From Gnetum montanum (Eukaryota; Streptophyta; Gnetopsida; Gnetales; Gnetaceae): a stretch of DNA of 52,750 bases. The DNA lies in NCBI GenBank assembly GCA_015680685.1, contig MNCI01022748.1, positions 158,265 to 211,014 on the forward strand. The letters run 5' to 3'. The first letter of the stretch is position 1. The number at the start of each line of letters is the position of its first letter. The notes under the pieces are model-generated. The model ran no database searches. It saw only the letters and a program-made list of their open reading frames with translations, and was not told the origin of the DNA. Below, piece by piece: positions 10,880-22,413 of the stretch. The position numbers and the translations under genes are program-made.

Positions 10880-12931
10880 TTAATCCTGCTTGTTATTAGA
10901 ATGGGGGATATCATCCATAACTAAATAGTTGAGCATGGCTAGGATTAATAAATGAAAGGTTGGGATCCTTGCATGTTGGAAATATTGGGATCCGGTCATA
11001 TCCGAACCACTGGGTGTCTTTTGATGTGGTGGTTGGAATGTACCCCAAGTGGGGTTCACACACTTGGTTATAGTAAACATCGTGGGGTAATTTATAAGGT
11101 GTAGTCAATTGATGAGTTGTTGACCCATTATGGCACCTATGACTGTAAGATAGTATCCAAGGATCGATCTGTCTCCCTCAGTGGCTATATTCATTGGGCC
11201 CCATGGTTGTTGGAGTGATGGTTGGTGGCCTAGAGAGAGTAACATGAGGCATTGGATTCAAGGAGGAAGCTGCACCACAGTGTTGGACTTGTGTTGGATT
11301 GGAAGGTGCAGTGGGCTCAGAATTGTGATGTCCCTTCTTACGGTCACATCTAAAGAAGGGACGCCTATGATGTTGTGGAGGATTCCCACTCCTGTTGTTA
11401 GCAAAAGCACAAGTAATATCTGTGCGTTGCTTCTGTGGTACAAAACCTTCTGGAACACTTGGTGGTGATGTAGAAGGAGGTGAACAATGAGAATGTTAAA
11501 ATTGACGAGAAGTGTGAGGTATCCAAGGTGGTGGTTGTGTTGGAGAGGACATGGATTGATAGTATTGAGGAGAATAATAATAGTGTAATGAGATAGAGAT
11601 TGTTGACCCAGTTGGAGAAACAAGATGTTGAACTTGATAAGCACTTAGGTTCAGATGGTATGAAGGGTGTAGCCAGTTTGAGGGTGGCCTCCCCCATGAC
11701 TAGGATTGTTGCCACTGTGATTACACACAGTATCTCTGTACAAACTCTGGATGTAACACTCTTCCCCAATGCTCTTGTAAATGTGACAAGATTGGACATT
11801 GGCCCTTGGGGTGATCGTACAAGAAAATGTTGCACTGGTACGTATGATTGGTAGTTGAGCTCTTATCTTTCTCAACCCTTCTTTCTGATTGCCTACGGGT
11901 ATTTTGTCCTGCTTCTTAGTTCATCATAACTCTATCTCCAATAATGTTGGCATACTCTTCACATTTTTTATGCATCCATTCCATCATCTTATTGATCTTT
12001 GCCTCAATTTCATCCAATGATTGTAGTACTGGAAAAGATGGTTCCACCTCCTTGAGGTGAGTTGATTTCTCCTCGTTATTATCATGGGTCCTTGTTGATT
12101 TAAAGTTTTGGGCTTGTTGAGATTTTTCAACATTCTCCCATCTAGCCATTTCTCCTTCTTCTTTTACTACCCGTTTGATAAGCTCTTGGAATTGATGGGT
12201 TCATAGCTCATATAGTTGACCTCAGGCGTACATCCCTAGGGTCTCCCTTGTTTCATTACGGAGTCCATCAATAATGTGGTACATTAGCCTTTCCTTGGAG
12301 AACTCGTGGCCTGGGCAGTTGTTTAGTAATGCATAATATCTTTCTAAGGCCATGTCTAGAAGTTCACATTGTGCTTGTTTCCACTCTTGGATTTGTCTCC
12401 TCAAGGTTGACACTCTCGCATAAGTTTGATATCTTTTGTTGAAGAGTTCTACCATTGTTGGCCAACGTCGGATTGACTTTGGTCGTAAGGACCTATACCA
12501 TACTTTTGCTTGGCCAAAGAGTGTCATGGGAAAGAGCTTAAGTTTTTGCCATCCATTATCAATGTTGTTCCATGCACAGGCATCATAGAAGGCTTGTAAA
12601 TGTTGTTGTGGATATAAATCATAGCCTCTTGAAAACTTAGGAAAGTTGTTTAAATCAAGCCTGGGTAGATAACTTTCTTTGCGATGCCTACAAGATATTT
12701 GAACAGCCTCTTGTATTTGTGTTAGGCTTGTAGTGGCCAGTAGGGTTCATTGTCACTAGGTAGGTTATGCATTCATGAGTTGGGATGATGTTTTCTTCGT
12801 TTCTGTTTATAGGAAACCCCTACATTAGATTGGGTACTCCAAACCTCACCTTCATCATCATATAATTCATTGGTTCTCCAATGAATTGCCTTACTGGTTG
12901 TTACATTATCGTAGTCTTGTGAGAGAGACAT
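10880..12931 (-). pseudogene. Gag of element C, decayed
   Basis: A likely start ATG lies at 12931 (MSLSQDYDN). An open piece at 12527-12222 carries the retrotransposon gag core: LFGQAKVWYRSL, ELFNKRYQTYA, then HIIDGLRNETRETLGMYA. A coiled, charged segment follows at 12149-11916 (DEIEAKINKMMEWMHKK). The zinc knuckle near 11850-11808 reads CNIF-LYDHPKGQC, so its second cysteine is lost. A Pro/His/Ser-rich tail extends to about 10880. Stops and frameshifts break it. Compared with element D, this gag core is better preserved. Confidence 0.8.
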
Positions 12932-13047
12932 TGTGTGTGAATTTGTGTGTGACTTAATTGCAATTAATTTTCTTTCCTAAAAGATATCTCATGAATACTT
13001 TGTTACAGTGATCTTGTATGATGTAACTAATCTAAATAACTAGCACT

Positions 13048-13067
13048 GTCCTCGGCAACGGTGCCAA
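13048..13067 (-). other. Primer-binding site of element C (tRNA-Asp type)
   Basis: Minus strand reads TTGGCACCGTTGCCGAGGAC directly after the LTR end CTCATCA. It differs from the complement of plant tRNA-Asp (TGGCGCCGTTGCCGGGGA) at two positions over the 18 bp that follow the first T. Confidence 0.88.
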
Positions 13068-13944
13068 TGATGAGTGGCGAGGTATCCCTACACTCAACCA
13101 TATGAATACGAGCATTTCATGTATGATCCGGTCGAACTCCGTAGATAGGCTAGCTGTGGTATCTAGATAGTTACTTGTTGATCGTAGTTGACTATCTTCC
13201 CACCTGGACTAGTATTTACTTTGTCATGTATGGTTTAGTCCAGAGTGAGATGTATGATGTGTTCCTAAACTAATGCTACTCCTGGAGGTGAAGGAAAATA
13301 TCTTTAATTAAGCTAAGAGGAAAAGGGAGAGAGAATCTAGACTAATAAGAGATAAGGGAAGAGAATCTAAGCTAGCCTAAGTGCGATGAGCATCCATTCC
13401 TTGATCATCCATACACATCTTGGACCTCGTGCACGACTACCACTGGGGTTACCAAGCGCAAATCCTAGGTATGCTATTGAGTTACCAAGTAGTCACACTT
13501 AAATGCTCATGATTAAGTCGTACTCATTTCGTAATTAAGGAGTTTAGGGTGAAGAGATATTAGCTATGAAAGCAATAAATAAAAATAATAATTAAATAAT
13601 TAAACTAAGTGGATGCTGCAATGATGAAGTAATCTCGATCTTTATTGCTGGTCATGTGCGTGTCCAAGTACATCACACTCAAATAAAGGATGCCGTACAA
13701 TTACAATCATCACAATAGGCATGCACTAGGAGAGGGTTGAGAGGAAAAAAACTAACAAAAAGATCCTACACTAAATTGACTCTCTAAAAACTGACCAAAG
13801 ACTCCTTTCCCATGTGTCTTCATGTGTATGTATAGGCTCACACAGGAACCATGATATCGCATATCCGATATCGTTGATGGATGCGATATCGCATACCCGA
13901 TATCGTGGGTCTGATATCACAACCCGATGAATCACGCTTCATCA
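13068..13944 (-). repeat. 5' LTR of element C
   Basis: It runs from TGATGAGTGG to GCTTCATCA on the plus strand, 877 bp, between the primer-binding site and the target duplication. The U3 module lies at 13827-13918. Confidence 0.9.
13827..13918 (-). promoter_or_regulatory. U3 promoter module of the element C 5' LTR
   Basis: The array at 13918-13853 contains GATATC words arranged as near-palindromes with period about 35 bp. It is followed after 18 bp by a decayed TATA box (TATACATA, 13834-13827). This LTR would have driven the genomic RNA. Confidence 0.65.
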
Positions 13945-13949
13945 CCCAC
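13945..13949. repeat. Target-site duplication of element C, right
   Basis: CCCAC is identical to 5109-5113. Confidence 0.85.
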
Positions 13950-14471
13950 TTTCCTAACCCATCCTAAACTCATACAAACACTGCTAGGTTACCATGTGTT
14001 TACTGTTAGATGTACCAAGTATCTACTACTGGGATTACCAAGCATTAATATAACATGTTTGAAGTGATCATACTTATGTTGTTACCAAATAAAATATTAA
14101 TTTCCTAAGATAAAAAAGTGAAATGGATTTAAAGTAAAGTTCTTGAGAATAAACTAAGTGCTAATCCAAGTGCTACAATGGGATTTTATTGCCATCATGT
14201 AGAACTATTCAAGTACAATATGCACTTGAATAAAATTCTCTTCAATTAACTCAATTCATGTTGCAGGCACTTAGAGAGAATTTTAGCTAAGTCCTAAGAA
14301 AGCAAATTGCAAGAGCTTCACTACACAAATGACCAAAGATGTCATAAATGTGAATGATGCATGCATTTATATAAGCTTCGAGTGAATTAGCATTGATGCA
14401 TATGTGCTAGTGTATCCAAGGATACATCAACAAGCATGCATCAATGTAGCTACCTAACTCAAACTTCATCA
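13950..14471 (-). repeat. 5' LTR of element B, right-hand piece
   Basis: It continues the LTR broken at 5113 and ends ACTTCATCA at 14471. It retains the LTR words CTACTGGGATTACCAAGC and GCTACAATGGGATTTTATTG seen in intact copies. A minus-strand TATATAAA (14373-14366) is the probable TATA box. The U3 beyond it has no GATATC. Instead it has TGATGCAT/GCATCA words and a perfect hairpin GTATCC-AA-GGATAC. Confidence 0.78.
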
Positions 14472-15835
14472 GTAATGACAAGAGGTAAATTAAAGGTCTA
14501 TTAACCACCAATCTTCAATCCTAACCAAAGTACATTATGCACATCTTGTATCTTTGGTTATCTAAGTGAAGGTAGGGAAAATCCTCATTCCCTACTTATA
14601 TCATCCTAATGTATTTTACTTATCTAATTTAAAAATATAAATTAAGTAAATAAATAAGAATAAAAAACAAGAAATCTAAGTAGAATTAAGAAACTCCACT
14701 TGCCACACAATCATAAGCAACCTATGCTACATGCACCATCCCTATTAATTAATCCCATTATAGCCAATTATATCATAAGCATAGGTATGTACTCAATCAA
14801 TACATATCATGACATGTGCTATATGTTCATCAATAGTAACATATATCGGGTTACAAATGCTTAAACCATCAAGCATACATATCAAAAACTTCTATATGTC
14901 TCATAACTAGTACACACACATAACAAGACTCAAATCATAGCTTATGATAGCATCCTAACTTGCCTTAAGGACTGCAACACTTACTAATTTCACTATTGTA
15001 CAGAGAACTACAATTGATTTTGCTTTTATCCTTGTCCCAACTTAAGCATGGCTCATGGTGCTTAGTTTTCAATTGAGTAAAGTCTCAACATAGCTCACAC
15101 TAATCTTGCATCAAGCACCATGAGCTACCTATGTTTGCCTCATTGCTTACCCTAAATAAAAAATTAACATAAATTTTTAAGCTAATGTTACTGTGACCTA
15201 ACTATTGGCACTCTATGATCCATGCTTAACATCAACATCATGACCTTACTATGGTTCCACTACAACCTTGCATAATATAAAATTCTTGAGTTCTCTATTG
15301 TGGCCCCAGCATGTCCTAGGTGTTACTTGTATTTCTAAGTAAATGGTGACTGCAACTAGTCATGAGGATGTCATGCCTCATGTATTAGCTAAAAAATATT
15401 TTAAAACCTTCATGTCATGATGACGCTATGACTTGTGACCTATAGATCCCTTGTTGCAACTTGGTTTTGGATGGTCTACAACCTATATATTATCACATTT
15501 ATTGTAAAAGCACATATAATAGCGACCCATGAAACATCCCAGCAACTTAGAAAGATCCCATGAAAGCATGCAATCATAGAACTAAATCTCAAACAACCCT
15601 AATAGTTAGCAATGGGAACTTGTAAAAAGAAGTTAATTTGTACCTCTCTCATAATTTAAATATATAGAATCTCTACACATAATCAGACATCTCTACCACC
15701 ATAAATTTAACACTAGATCATTCAACAACACTTAAAATTCAAGTAATTGAACCTTCATCAATCCAGTTGATTAACTGATGCATGCCTGTTGATGCAAATG
15801 ATTAATTGATGCTTCATTAATAGCAAATAAAAATG
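14472..15835. other. AT-rich stretch without a recognisable gene
   Basis: I see no coding frame or known repeat. The only structure noted is a 13-bp inverted repeat (GCTCATGGTGCTT at 15051-15063 and its complement at 15113-15125) with a 49-base loop. Confidence 0.5.
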
Positions 15836-17400
15836 TGTTGGGAACTTCTAAATTTTTCAAACACCTCCATAATTTGCTTTGAATGATAAAATCATAGGCC
15901 TTAGAAAAATCTACAAAGTAGATAACAGTTTTCATGTGTGGACCTTTTGCTCTATTAATAAGATATTTTAAAGTGATGAAATAATCTATAGTAGAGTGCT
16001 ACTACCTAAATTTTGTTTGGAAAATTACATGTTTTCAATATTCCTCAACCCATATTCTAAGCATAGATGTTAGAATAGTACCTAAAAGCATGGCAAAAAT
16101 ATTGCTAATTACAATGAGTTTATAGTTATTTAGATAATTTTTTGTCTTATTTTGTAAAGAACATAATTTTTCTTATTGACGCATTATTCCTTTTCTAACC
16201 CTACTTACACAGCCAAATTTAACTTTTTTAGATGGCATTCCATACTAATGGTCCTCATTTAAGCATTTTTCCATATAAGTTATTTACATTAGTAGCTTTT
16301 CATAATGCCATTTTTTATCCCCTACTTTCTATCATCAAAAGAAATGAATACTGTATTACCATTATTACGAAAATCTTGTATTCTATCATTGATATGAAAT
16401 AAGACTTCATAAAAATTTTCAATATCTTGGAAAAAGAAAGCATAGTCTATTCTTTTGCTTTAAAATGAATGATAAAAATATTTGGGATATTTCTTTATTA
16501 AATAAACTATTCTATCTTTGCCTAACAAATTTTCTTTTTTTTTAGTTCAAATTTAATTTTTATATAACTTGATAGTCTTTGCTAACTTCTAGGTCTTAAA
16601 TAAAATTCTAGTTATCTTACATTCTTTATTAAATCATTGTTGATTGCTTATATTTTGGCCTTCAAAAATATTTAGGGTAGTTGTAATTAAAGTTTTTGTA
16701 AGACTTACACTTGGATTCTAAATCTTTTTAAATTTCATCTTGAAAATCCTCCTTTATTTTTACAATTATTTTGAAGTGCTTTTGCCTTTTGGAATATCTA
16801 ATATGTTGTGTATCTATTAGTAACATGAACTATAAAGGGCAATAACAAGATTTCATTATTTCTTCATCTACTTCAAAACATTTGATGTTGCTAACCTTCT
16901 TTAGACTACAAAGAAGAAAATCAATACAAGAGCTACCTTGTGCTCATACAAAAGTGAAACCACTTGATTTTGAAAATTTATTGATGCTATTTAGAACTAA
17001 TAGATCCAATCCTTGTCCCCAATCTAACAAATGTTTTCTCCTATGATTATATTGTTTATCTAAAAAGCATTGATTCCATTCTACACTTTTCTCATATCCT
17101 AAAAATCCATGAGGATTCCTGTGATTAATAAAGATATGATCATGACTAATTCTAGCGTTAAAGTCACTACATATGTAAATTATCTTCCTCTAGGAAAAAT
17201 TAGTAATATTTATACCAAGGGATTGAAAAGGAAAATCCATGATGAACTTTCTCATTGATAGAGAGCAACTTCTCTAGGCACAAAGTAGCAAAAAGTTAAG
17301 AATAGATCTTTTGCTATCATATTTTCAGTCAAACATAATTCCTATATTCATCTACTTTTTCTATTTGGACTTGCTTATGAAAGAAAAGATAAACCTCCAA
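15836..17400 (-). pseudogene. LINE remnant 1: AP-type endonuclease and partial reverse transcriptase
   Basis: The minus strand encodes DFNARISHDH near 17150, GQGLDLLVLN near 17010 and SSCIDFLLCSLKKV near 16920. These match the C-terminal half of LINE endonucleases (GDFNAR..., later a Ser-x-Ile-Asp pair). LFLTFCYFVPRE near 17310 is an earlier endonuclease strand. After a decayed linker, ITLKYLINRAKG and VIYFVDFSKAYDFI (15990-15885) give the first RT catalytic block. The YADD-containing part is missing: homology stops near 15836. In living LINEs the endonuclease nicks the target and the RT primes on it. The remnant is full of stops. It is related to the plus-strand copy at 23.5-24.65 kb. Confidence 0.75.
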
Positions 17401-19600
17401 TGTCTTCAAAGGTTTGCATTTATTTTATAAGAAAAACATAAAATAGAAAATATTAGAACAACAATTTATAGAGTCTTCAATTTTTCATGTCTCAATTGTT
17501 GATTTTTCAGATGTAAGAAGATTCATTTTTTTTTATTTTGTAGATTTTTGGTAGCCCAATATATTGAATGATGTGGGTGGCTCAATTAACAAAAACTAAT
17601 TTTTTTTTAATTTTGTAATTATGATATCTTTGCAATTTTAGATGAATTTTTGGATAATATTAGGCTTGTTGAAGAGCCCATTCTATAATCTATAAGCTTA
17701 TAAAATTTTTGATCAATTGGAACTTCTTTGATGATTCAAACCTATCTTGAAAAAGGGGTCTTGAATAAAATTGTTCAACATCTAGAATAAAATTGGTGAT
17801 TTGTACAATGAATATCTCTGCAATTCGAGAGACACATGGAGTGAGTAAATACTTGATACAAAGATATTTCAGTAGTCTACCTTCTTACAAAATTTTGATT
17901 TAATTTGAATTAATCTAATAGTTGAAATCTATTACAAAAAAGTAGCCCTACATATAATTGTTCAACTTCTTAGATTAATGAATTACCGAATATGTTGAAT
18001 TGATGATGGATTAAAAAAGTTATTAGAGTGAAAAATTTCGTAACATAGACTATCTTATTGCTTTAGCATTAAATTGCCTCAATGACATCAATTGTCATCC
18101 CATACAATCATGATTTTCCCACATATTTATAGCCAAATGATGGGGTCATAATAGAATATAATGGAACAAGCTTATTTTATGAAAAATTAGGTTGAAAATT
18201 CAAGAGACATGAGACATTGGGATCATTCTCTAGTTACATGTACTTAGCAATTTTTTAATAAAAGTAAAAATAATAGAATTTCCTATTTTGTCTTATGTGG
18301 CATAATAATTCAAATATAAATTACATGGCTTTGATCCCTATTTTACAAAAAAACTATTTTGGCTTCACTTGATCTTTATCTTCTCTTGAGATTTGAGCTT
18401 TGACTATGTACTTTTACTATATTTCCATATGTAGATATGGTCTTCTATTACCTTGAATTTGGGCTTGTTAAATTCATTTCTTTGTCTTGCTTCTAAACTA
18501 CAACATAGGCATTTAGAGTGAGTGAAGTAAGAGTTTTCAAAGTGTATACTAGAACCAACATCAACAATACTAAAAATGTCAAATTTATTAAAGAAATGTA
18601 TCATTATCACCACCCTAGCACTATCTAAATAAAATGGGGTTGGCTAAAAAAAATGTTAAATAATGCCTTCTTTTTATTTGCTAATAATTCATCAATGTCT
18701 AAAAATTCATAATGAAAATATTTTATATCTTCTTTGTGAAGTTTTTTTTTTACCATTTAGTTTTGGTAATTACTACATTGCCTCTTGCATTCAAAAATGC
18801 TACAAAACCTTATACTCTTACTTCTTTCACTTTCCTCTATTCCACAAATCTTTTTGCAAGTTTCCTTTTGGCAAGATCTTCATTCATTCAAATTTTACAA
18901 CTGTTGAAGTGATTATGATGTTCCCCAACCTTAGATCTATAATTTTTGTTATGAAATTTGACAACAATGTGCCTTAGATCCACTTTAAAATATAGCTATT
19001 TCAATTTTTAGGTGGATTTTTATCTCAATGATTTATTTCTTCTTATCATTATCTTGATTTATGTTGGTCTTGGCTTGCTAAGTAGCAAACTTAGCAAACT
19101 TGGCTTATAATGCAATGATCTTCTCTGCGCATAGTGGTAAATCTTTATTTTTTACCATCATTTCTATGTACATTGCAGCCTTTGTTACTTTACTTTTATA
19201 TTTACAAACTTAAACAATTCAGGATTTTATTGCCTAGATCCCATTTCAAAATCTTGAAATCCGAATGACTGTTTGAATATTTACATAGATTTAATTACCA
19301 AATTTGTTCTCAAATCCAAATCTAAATGTTATGCGTTGCTATTGAGATTTTGCCGTATTGAACCCAGCCTTCGTGTCGTCCACTTTAAATGTACTTATAA
19401 ATTAACGAATTAATAAGTTCAAAATATATGTTTTAAAGTATTTTTCAAAAACTTAATTTAAATAAAAATTTGAAAAATTCCTCCACTCATCTCAAGCGAA
19501 AAGTAAAAATTTTAATTCATCTTTTGAAGCGAAAACAAGATTTTGTGCTTCAAATACAGAACATTAATTATAGACGGTCAAAGTTGATCCGTGCAGCCAT
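17401..19600. other. AT-rich stretch without a recognisable gene
   Basis: Only short unsupported frames occur (for example 18404-18613 minus and 18663-18977 plus). It may hold decayed LINE 5' sequence, but I cannot show it. Confidence 0.4.
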
Positions 19601-19619
19601 CGGCTGTACTCCACTCCAC

Positions 19620-20792
19620 TCATTCTACAAAAATATCTGTATTAACAGTAGCATTCGCGTAAGTGAAAGGCTTTAACGTACACGTAGGTACTACGAATCC
19701 GGTTCTTCCTTGAATACATACTACAGCTTGCTCAGTATTACGGTAGTCGGCGTATGCATAGTGCCCGCCACCGTCATTGTGAATGGTCACATCCTCGAGA
19801 TCCTTGACTTTACTAAAATTGTACAACTTAATATGCTTCCCTGCAACGTTTCCCCATGCGTTCGTGATTTCACTGCCTTTGGACATCGTGACAGTAGGTG
19901 CCCAGCGCGTGCTGCACATGGCGGAGAAACAGAATAGAACAAAGCATGTAATACCAGGAAGTTTGAAGGGAGGCAATGTGGATTTGAGCCAGATTCGGAA
20001 GCGGAGAAAGAGGCTCTCGTACAATGAGTGAAGGAAGTTGCGGTTGAAGTCAATGAGAATGATGAAAACAGTCAAAGCATTGCAAAGGCGGTTCAAACCC
20101 CAAACCTGCAACAGCGGAGGGATGATGCTCAACCCTCCCCACCAAATCTGATTCACCTCCACGTGCTTGATCCATGTTACCATAAGCCACCATGCTTCAC
20201 CTGCTTTTCCCGAAAGTGTATCAAAAAAATAATCACCGGAGAGGATCTTGCGGTAAGCATCGTCTCTCGAGATATTTTCAGCTACGGACCCCAATTCACA
20301 GTATTCTGCAAAGATGAGATTGTGTTCTTGGTAACGGCAGAGATGCATCCAATGCATCAAACAAGCCATACGACGCAGAGCTTGCTCAGAAGTGAAGTAA
20401 TACCATCCTTGGTATTTTACCGCTCTCCATGAGGAAGGCCATGTTTGACGCTGCTCCCAGGGCACCATTTCAAATGTAGTAGGTCTATGAATCCACTGCC
20501 AAAACGTCTTCTCCTCATCTTGGCTGCTGTAGGTTTTTGAGGTTTCGATGGCTGCCTTGTCCCTGACATGTGTCACAGAGGAAACAGGAGATACTAAAAC
20601 TATATCTCGTTTGGACGTAAGTTTGATGCGCAAGAGATGAGGAATAACACTCAAAATCCACAGGACGCACTTCTTAGTGCGAACCAGCTGCCATAAAGCA
20701 TAAGCCCAGCAGAGCCACTGTAACCTGCTGGATGCTAGCCATGATGGCAGGATGTGCTCTAGCGGAGAAAGAAAATGCACATTGAAAATCAT
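19620..20792 (-). CDS. Uncharacterised membrane-associated protein, candidate host gene
   Basis: A minus-strand open frame without stops ends at TGA 19620-19622. The first ATG is at 20792 (390 codons); the open frame itself extends 11 codons further to a TTG. I do not recognise the family. It is Trp-rich (for example YQGWYYF, WGGLSIIPPLLQVWGL). Several hydrophobic stretches could span a membrane: near the N-terminus (LQWLCWAYALW and CVLWILSVI), around residues 215-250 (SIIPPLLQVWGL, ALTVFIILI), and PGITCFVLFCFSAMC near residue 285. A C-terminal 95-residue part is rich in Tyr, Asn, Thr and Val with two Cys and may be extracellular. GC content is visibly higher than in the neighbours and no transposon motif is present, which argues for a host gene. 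An alternative start uses an 88-bp intron: minus-strand GTGGTACG at 20846 to CTAG at 20759 has a strong T-tract and keeps the frame, but I find no ATG upstream in that exon. Confidence 0.6.
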   Translation of the reverse strand: MIFNVHFLSPLEHILPSWLASSRLQWLCWAYALWQLVRTKKCVLWILSVIPHLLRIKLTSKRDIVLVSPVSSVTHVRDKAAIETSKTYSSQDEEKTFWQWIHRPTTFEMVPWEQRQTWPSSWRAVKYQGWYYFTSEQALRRMACLMHWMHLCRYQEHNLIFAEYCELGSVAENISRDDAYRKILSGDYFFDTLSGKAGEAWWLMVTWIKHVEVNQIWWGGLSIIPPLLQVWGLNRLCNALTVFIILIDFNRNFLHSLYESLFLRFRIWLKSTLPPFKLPGITCFVLFCFSAMCSTRWAPTVTMSKGSEITNAWGNVAGKHIKLYNFSKVKDLEDVTIHNDGGGHYAYADYRNTEQAVVCIQGRTGFVVPTCTLKPFTYANATVNTDIFVE

Positions 20793-20938
20793 TATGAAAA
20801 AAAAAAAAAAACTATTTGACAACAAATCTCAAGAGTAGCGTACCACCTTCAGCTGCAGGCAGTAATGGTACTGTAAATCTATCTATGCTCTCTACTCTGG
20901 CCGAATCAGTTTCTCAACCAAAGATCTTTTGTTTTGTT

Positions 20939-20958
20939 GCATGCTTCACGAAGCATGC
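20939..20958. promoter_or_regulatory. Perfect inverted repeat upstream of the candidate gene
   Basis: GCATGCTTCACGAAGCATGC has 9-bp perfect arms and a 2-base centre, about 150 bp upstream of the candidate ATG. It contains TTCnnGAA, the core of a heat-shock element, and two GCATGC words resembling RY elements. The functional role is inferred only. Confidence 0.4.
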
Positions 20959-21021
20959 CAGGTGTTAAATGTACAGAGCAACACTACATCGCCATGGAAT
21001 AAATGCATACCCAGTCCGCAA

Positions 21022-21349
21022 GTTATCGATGTGGCTTTTACTTTTTCCTTTTCACTGTGGTTGATGGATAGAGAACATATTCACGCTGGAGGTCGTATAA
21101 AGTTAAAAAGACCAAAGAATAGAACCCAGTTTGAAACTTTAATCACCTACCTCCAGTCGTAACAAGATTTTAAGTTATGGATGTGGCTTTTGTCCTCTAC
21201 CTTTCACTGTGATTGATGGATAGAGAACATATTCACGCTGAAAGTCCTTACTATAGGGATAAAGCTAAAGAGACAAAATACAATAAAAAAATGAAAAACC
21301 AGTTTGATACTTTGGTTGGCTACCTCAATTGTCCGAGTAATAGGATTTG
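21022..21349. repeat. Tandem duplication upstream of the candidate gene
   Basis: Two imperfect direct copies: unit 1 at 21022-21173 and unit 2 at 21174-21349. Both contain GATGTGGCTTTT and an exactly shared run GATGGATAGAGAACATATTC, then diverge by small insertions while keeping CAGTTTGA and CCTC words. It lies 230-560 bp upstream of the candidate ATG, where promoter elements are expected. Confidence 0.7.
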
Positions 21350-22413
21350 GCTTGGTATTTGCTTGTTGCTGGGAAACGTTGTTGCTAGGAAATGTTGATA
21401 CTGCCTTTTGCCTTCACCAAGATGACCACACAAGGCAAGGAACAATTTTTTTTGGCCCAGCCACCGTACGCTGTCGACCCCATAAGTTTTCCACCTCCGC
21501 AATTGTTACTTTGATGATTGATTTCATGGCATTGCATCACAGCCAAAACATAATATCTCATAATGAAAAAAAGGAAAGAGAAACAGAAGGACGGGACAAG
21601 AAACATACATGGAGAACATAGTGCAGCCTTAGACTTTGAAGCTCACCGGTGTTAGTTTTAAGATTTTTCAAAGAATTAAATCTCAAAAGAAAAACAAAAT
21701 TGCTCATAGAAAACTTACCCTTCACACATAATGGGGATAGCCGGAGGTTTGTGCTTGAATGTTTACCACTAGATGGTTTTAACTTTTTCATCCCAAATTC
21801 TCTAGTGATTGATGCGGCTCCCGACCGGTAGCCGCTTCTTATATTTACCATGATTACGCGAGAATCCAGGTCCTCCAAACATCCTAGAAGGTTTTATTAT
21901 TTTCCATCCTTTCTCTAAGTCCTTGAAAAAGAGGTGGCCCCTTCCCTTGAAGGCCCGAAACGTAGTGAGCAAAATGCCAATGTAGCAAACATATTTTAAC
22001 ATGGTTCCCATTCTCCCCAAGGGCTAGATAACAAAATGAGTGCTTCATTACCTATTTGGAAGGGAGAAGTCCCCTACTTGGTTTTGGCATAATGAATCAC
22101 AGCTAGACTTTGTCACAAAAATAAATAATTATTACCATATGCTAGGCCAAGTGATGAACTTTTTTACATGAATTCTTGTTAGAATGATGAATATATATAC
22201 CACCTCGGTTTTGTCACAAAAAATAAATAATTATGCTTATAATGGTGATCCAAGAGAGAGTTTTTTCATGGGAATTATTATGGATACATAATGGCATGGT
22301 CAATTACCAACACAAAATTTAGGGCTTAACAACTACCATTACAAGAATTATTTAAAGCTAGTTTTTATTTTTTTTAACATGAATAAATTCTAAGTGAATT
22401 AGCTCTCGAATTT
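21350..22413. other. Non-repetitive stretch with unsupported short frames
   Basis: GC is moderately high up to about 22020. Minus-strand frames at 21558-21878 (106 codons) and 21802-22020 (72 codons) overlap each other in different frames, and neither resembles a family I know. They could be exons or untranslated sequence of the candidate gene or of another gene, or chance. From about 22030 the sequence becomes AT-rich. Confidence 0.35.

Larger units (their letters stand above)
5114..13944 (-). mobile_element. Element C: complete non-autonomous LTR retrotransposon (gag + ORF X)
   Basis: This is an 8,831-bp minus-strand element bounded by two LTRs (5114-5994 and 13068-13944) and the duplicated CCCAC. 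Sense order is 5' LTR, tRNA-Asp primer-binding site, decayed gag, conserved non-coding blocks, an internal promoter-like module, ORF X, a G-rich polypurine tract and the 3' LTR. I find no protease, RT, RNase H or integrase signature; the roughly 1.9 kb between gag and ORF X is too short to have held a pol gene. It must therefore have relied on enzymes of another element, element B being the obvious relative. In the first 175 bp the two LTRs differ at about one base in nine (by eye), mostly transitions, so the insertion is old. Confidence 0.88.

Noticed and set aside
20028-20432. Plus-strand 134-codon frame opposite the candidate host gene
   Set aside because: It is antisense to a much longer Trp-rich frame, and its composition looks like a shadow.
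21249-21259. ACTATAGGGAT resembling the end of a T7 promoter
   Set aside because: Only about ten bases agree and the upstream half of the promoter is absent; it also lies inside the tandem duplication.
21849-21861. Thirteen-base match to the start of the lacZ alpha region of cloning vectors (ACCATGATTACGC)
   Set aside because: The flanking bases do not match vector sequence, and a short chance match is plausible.
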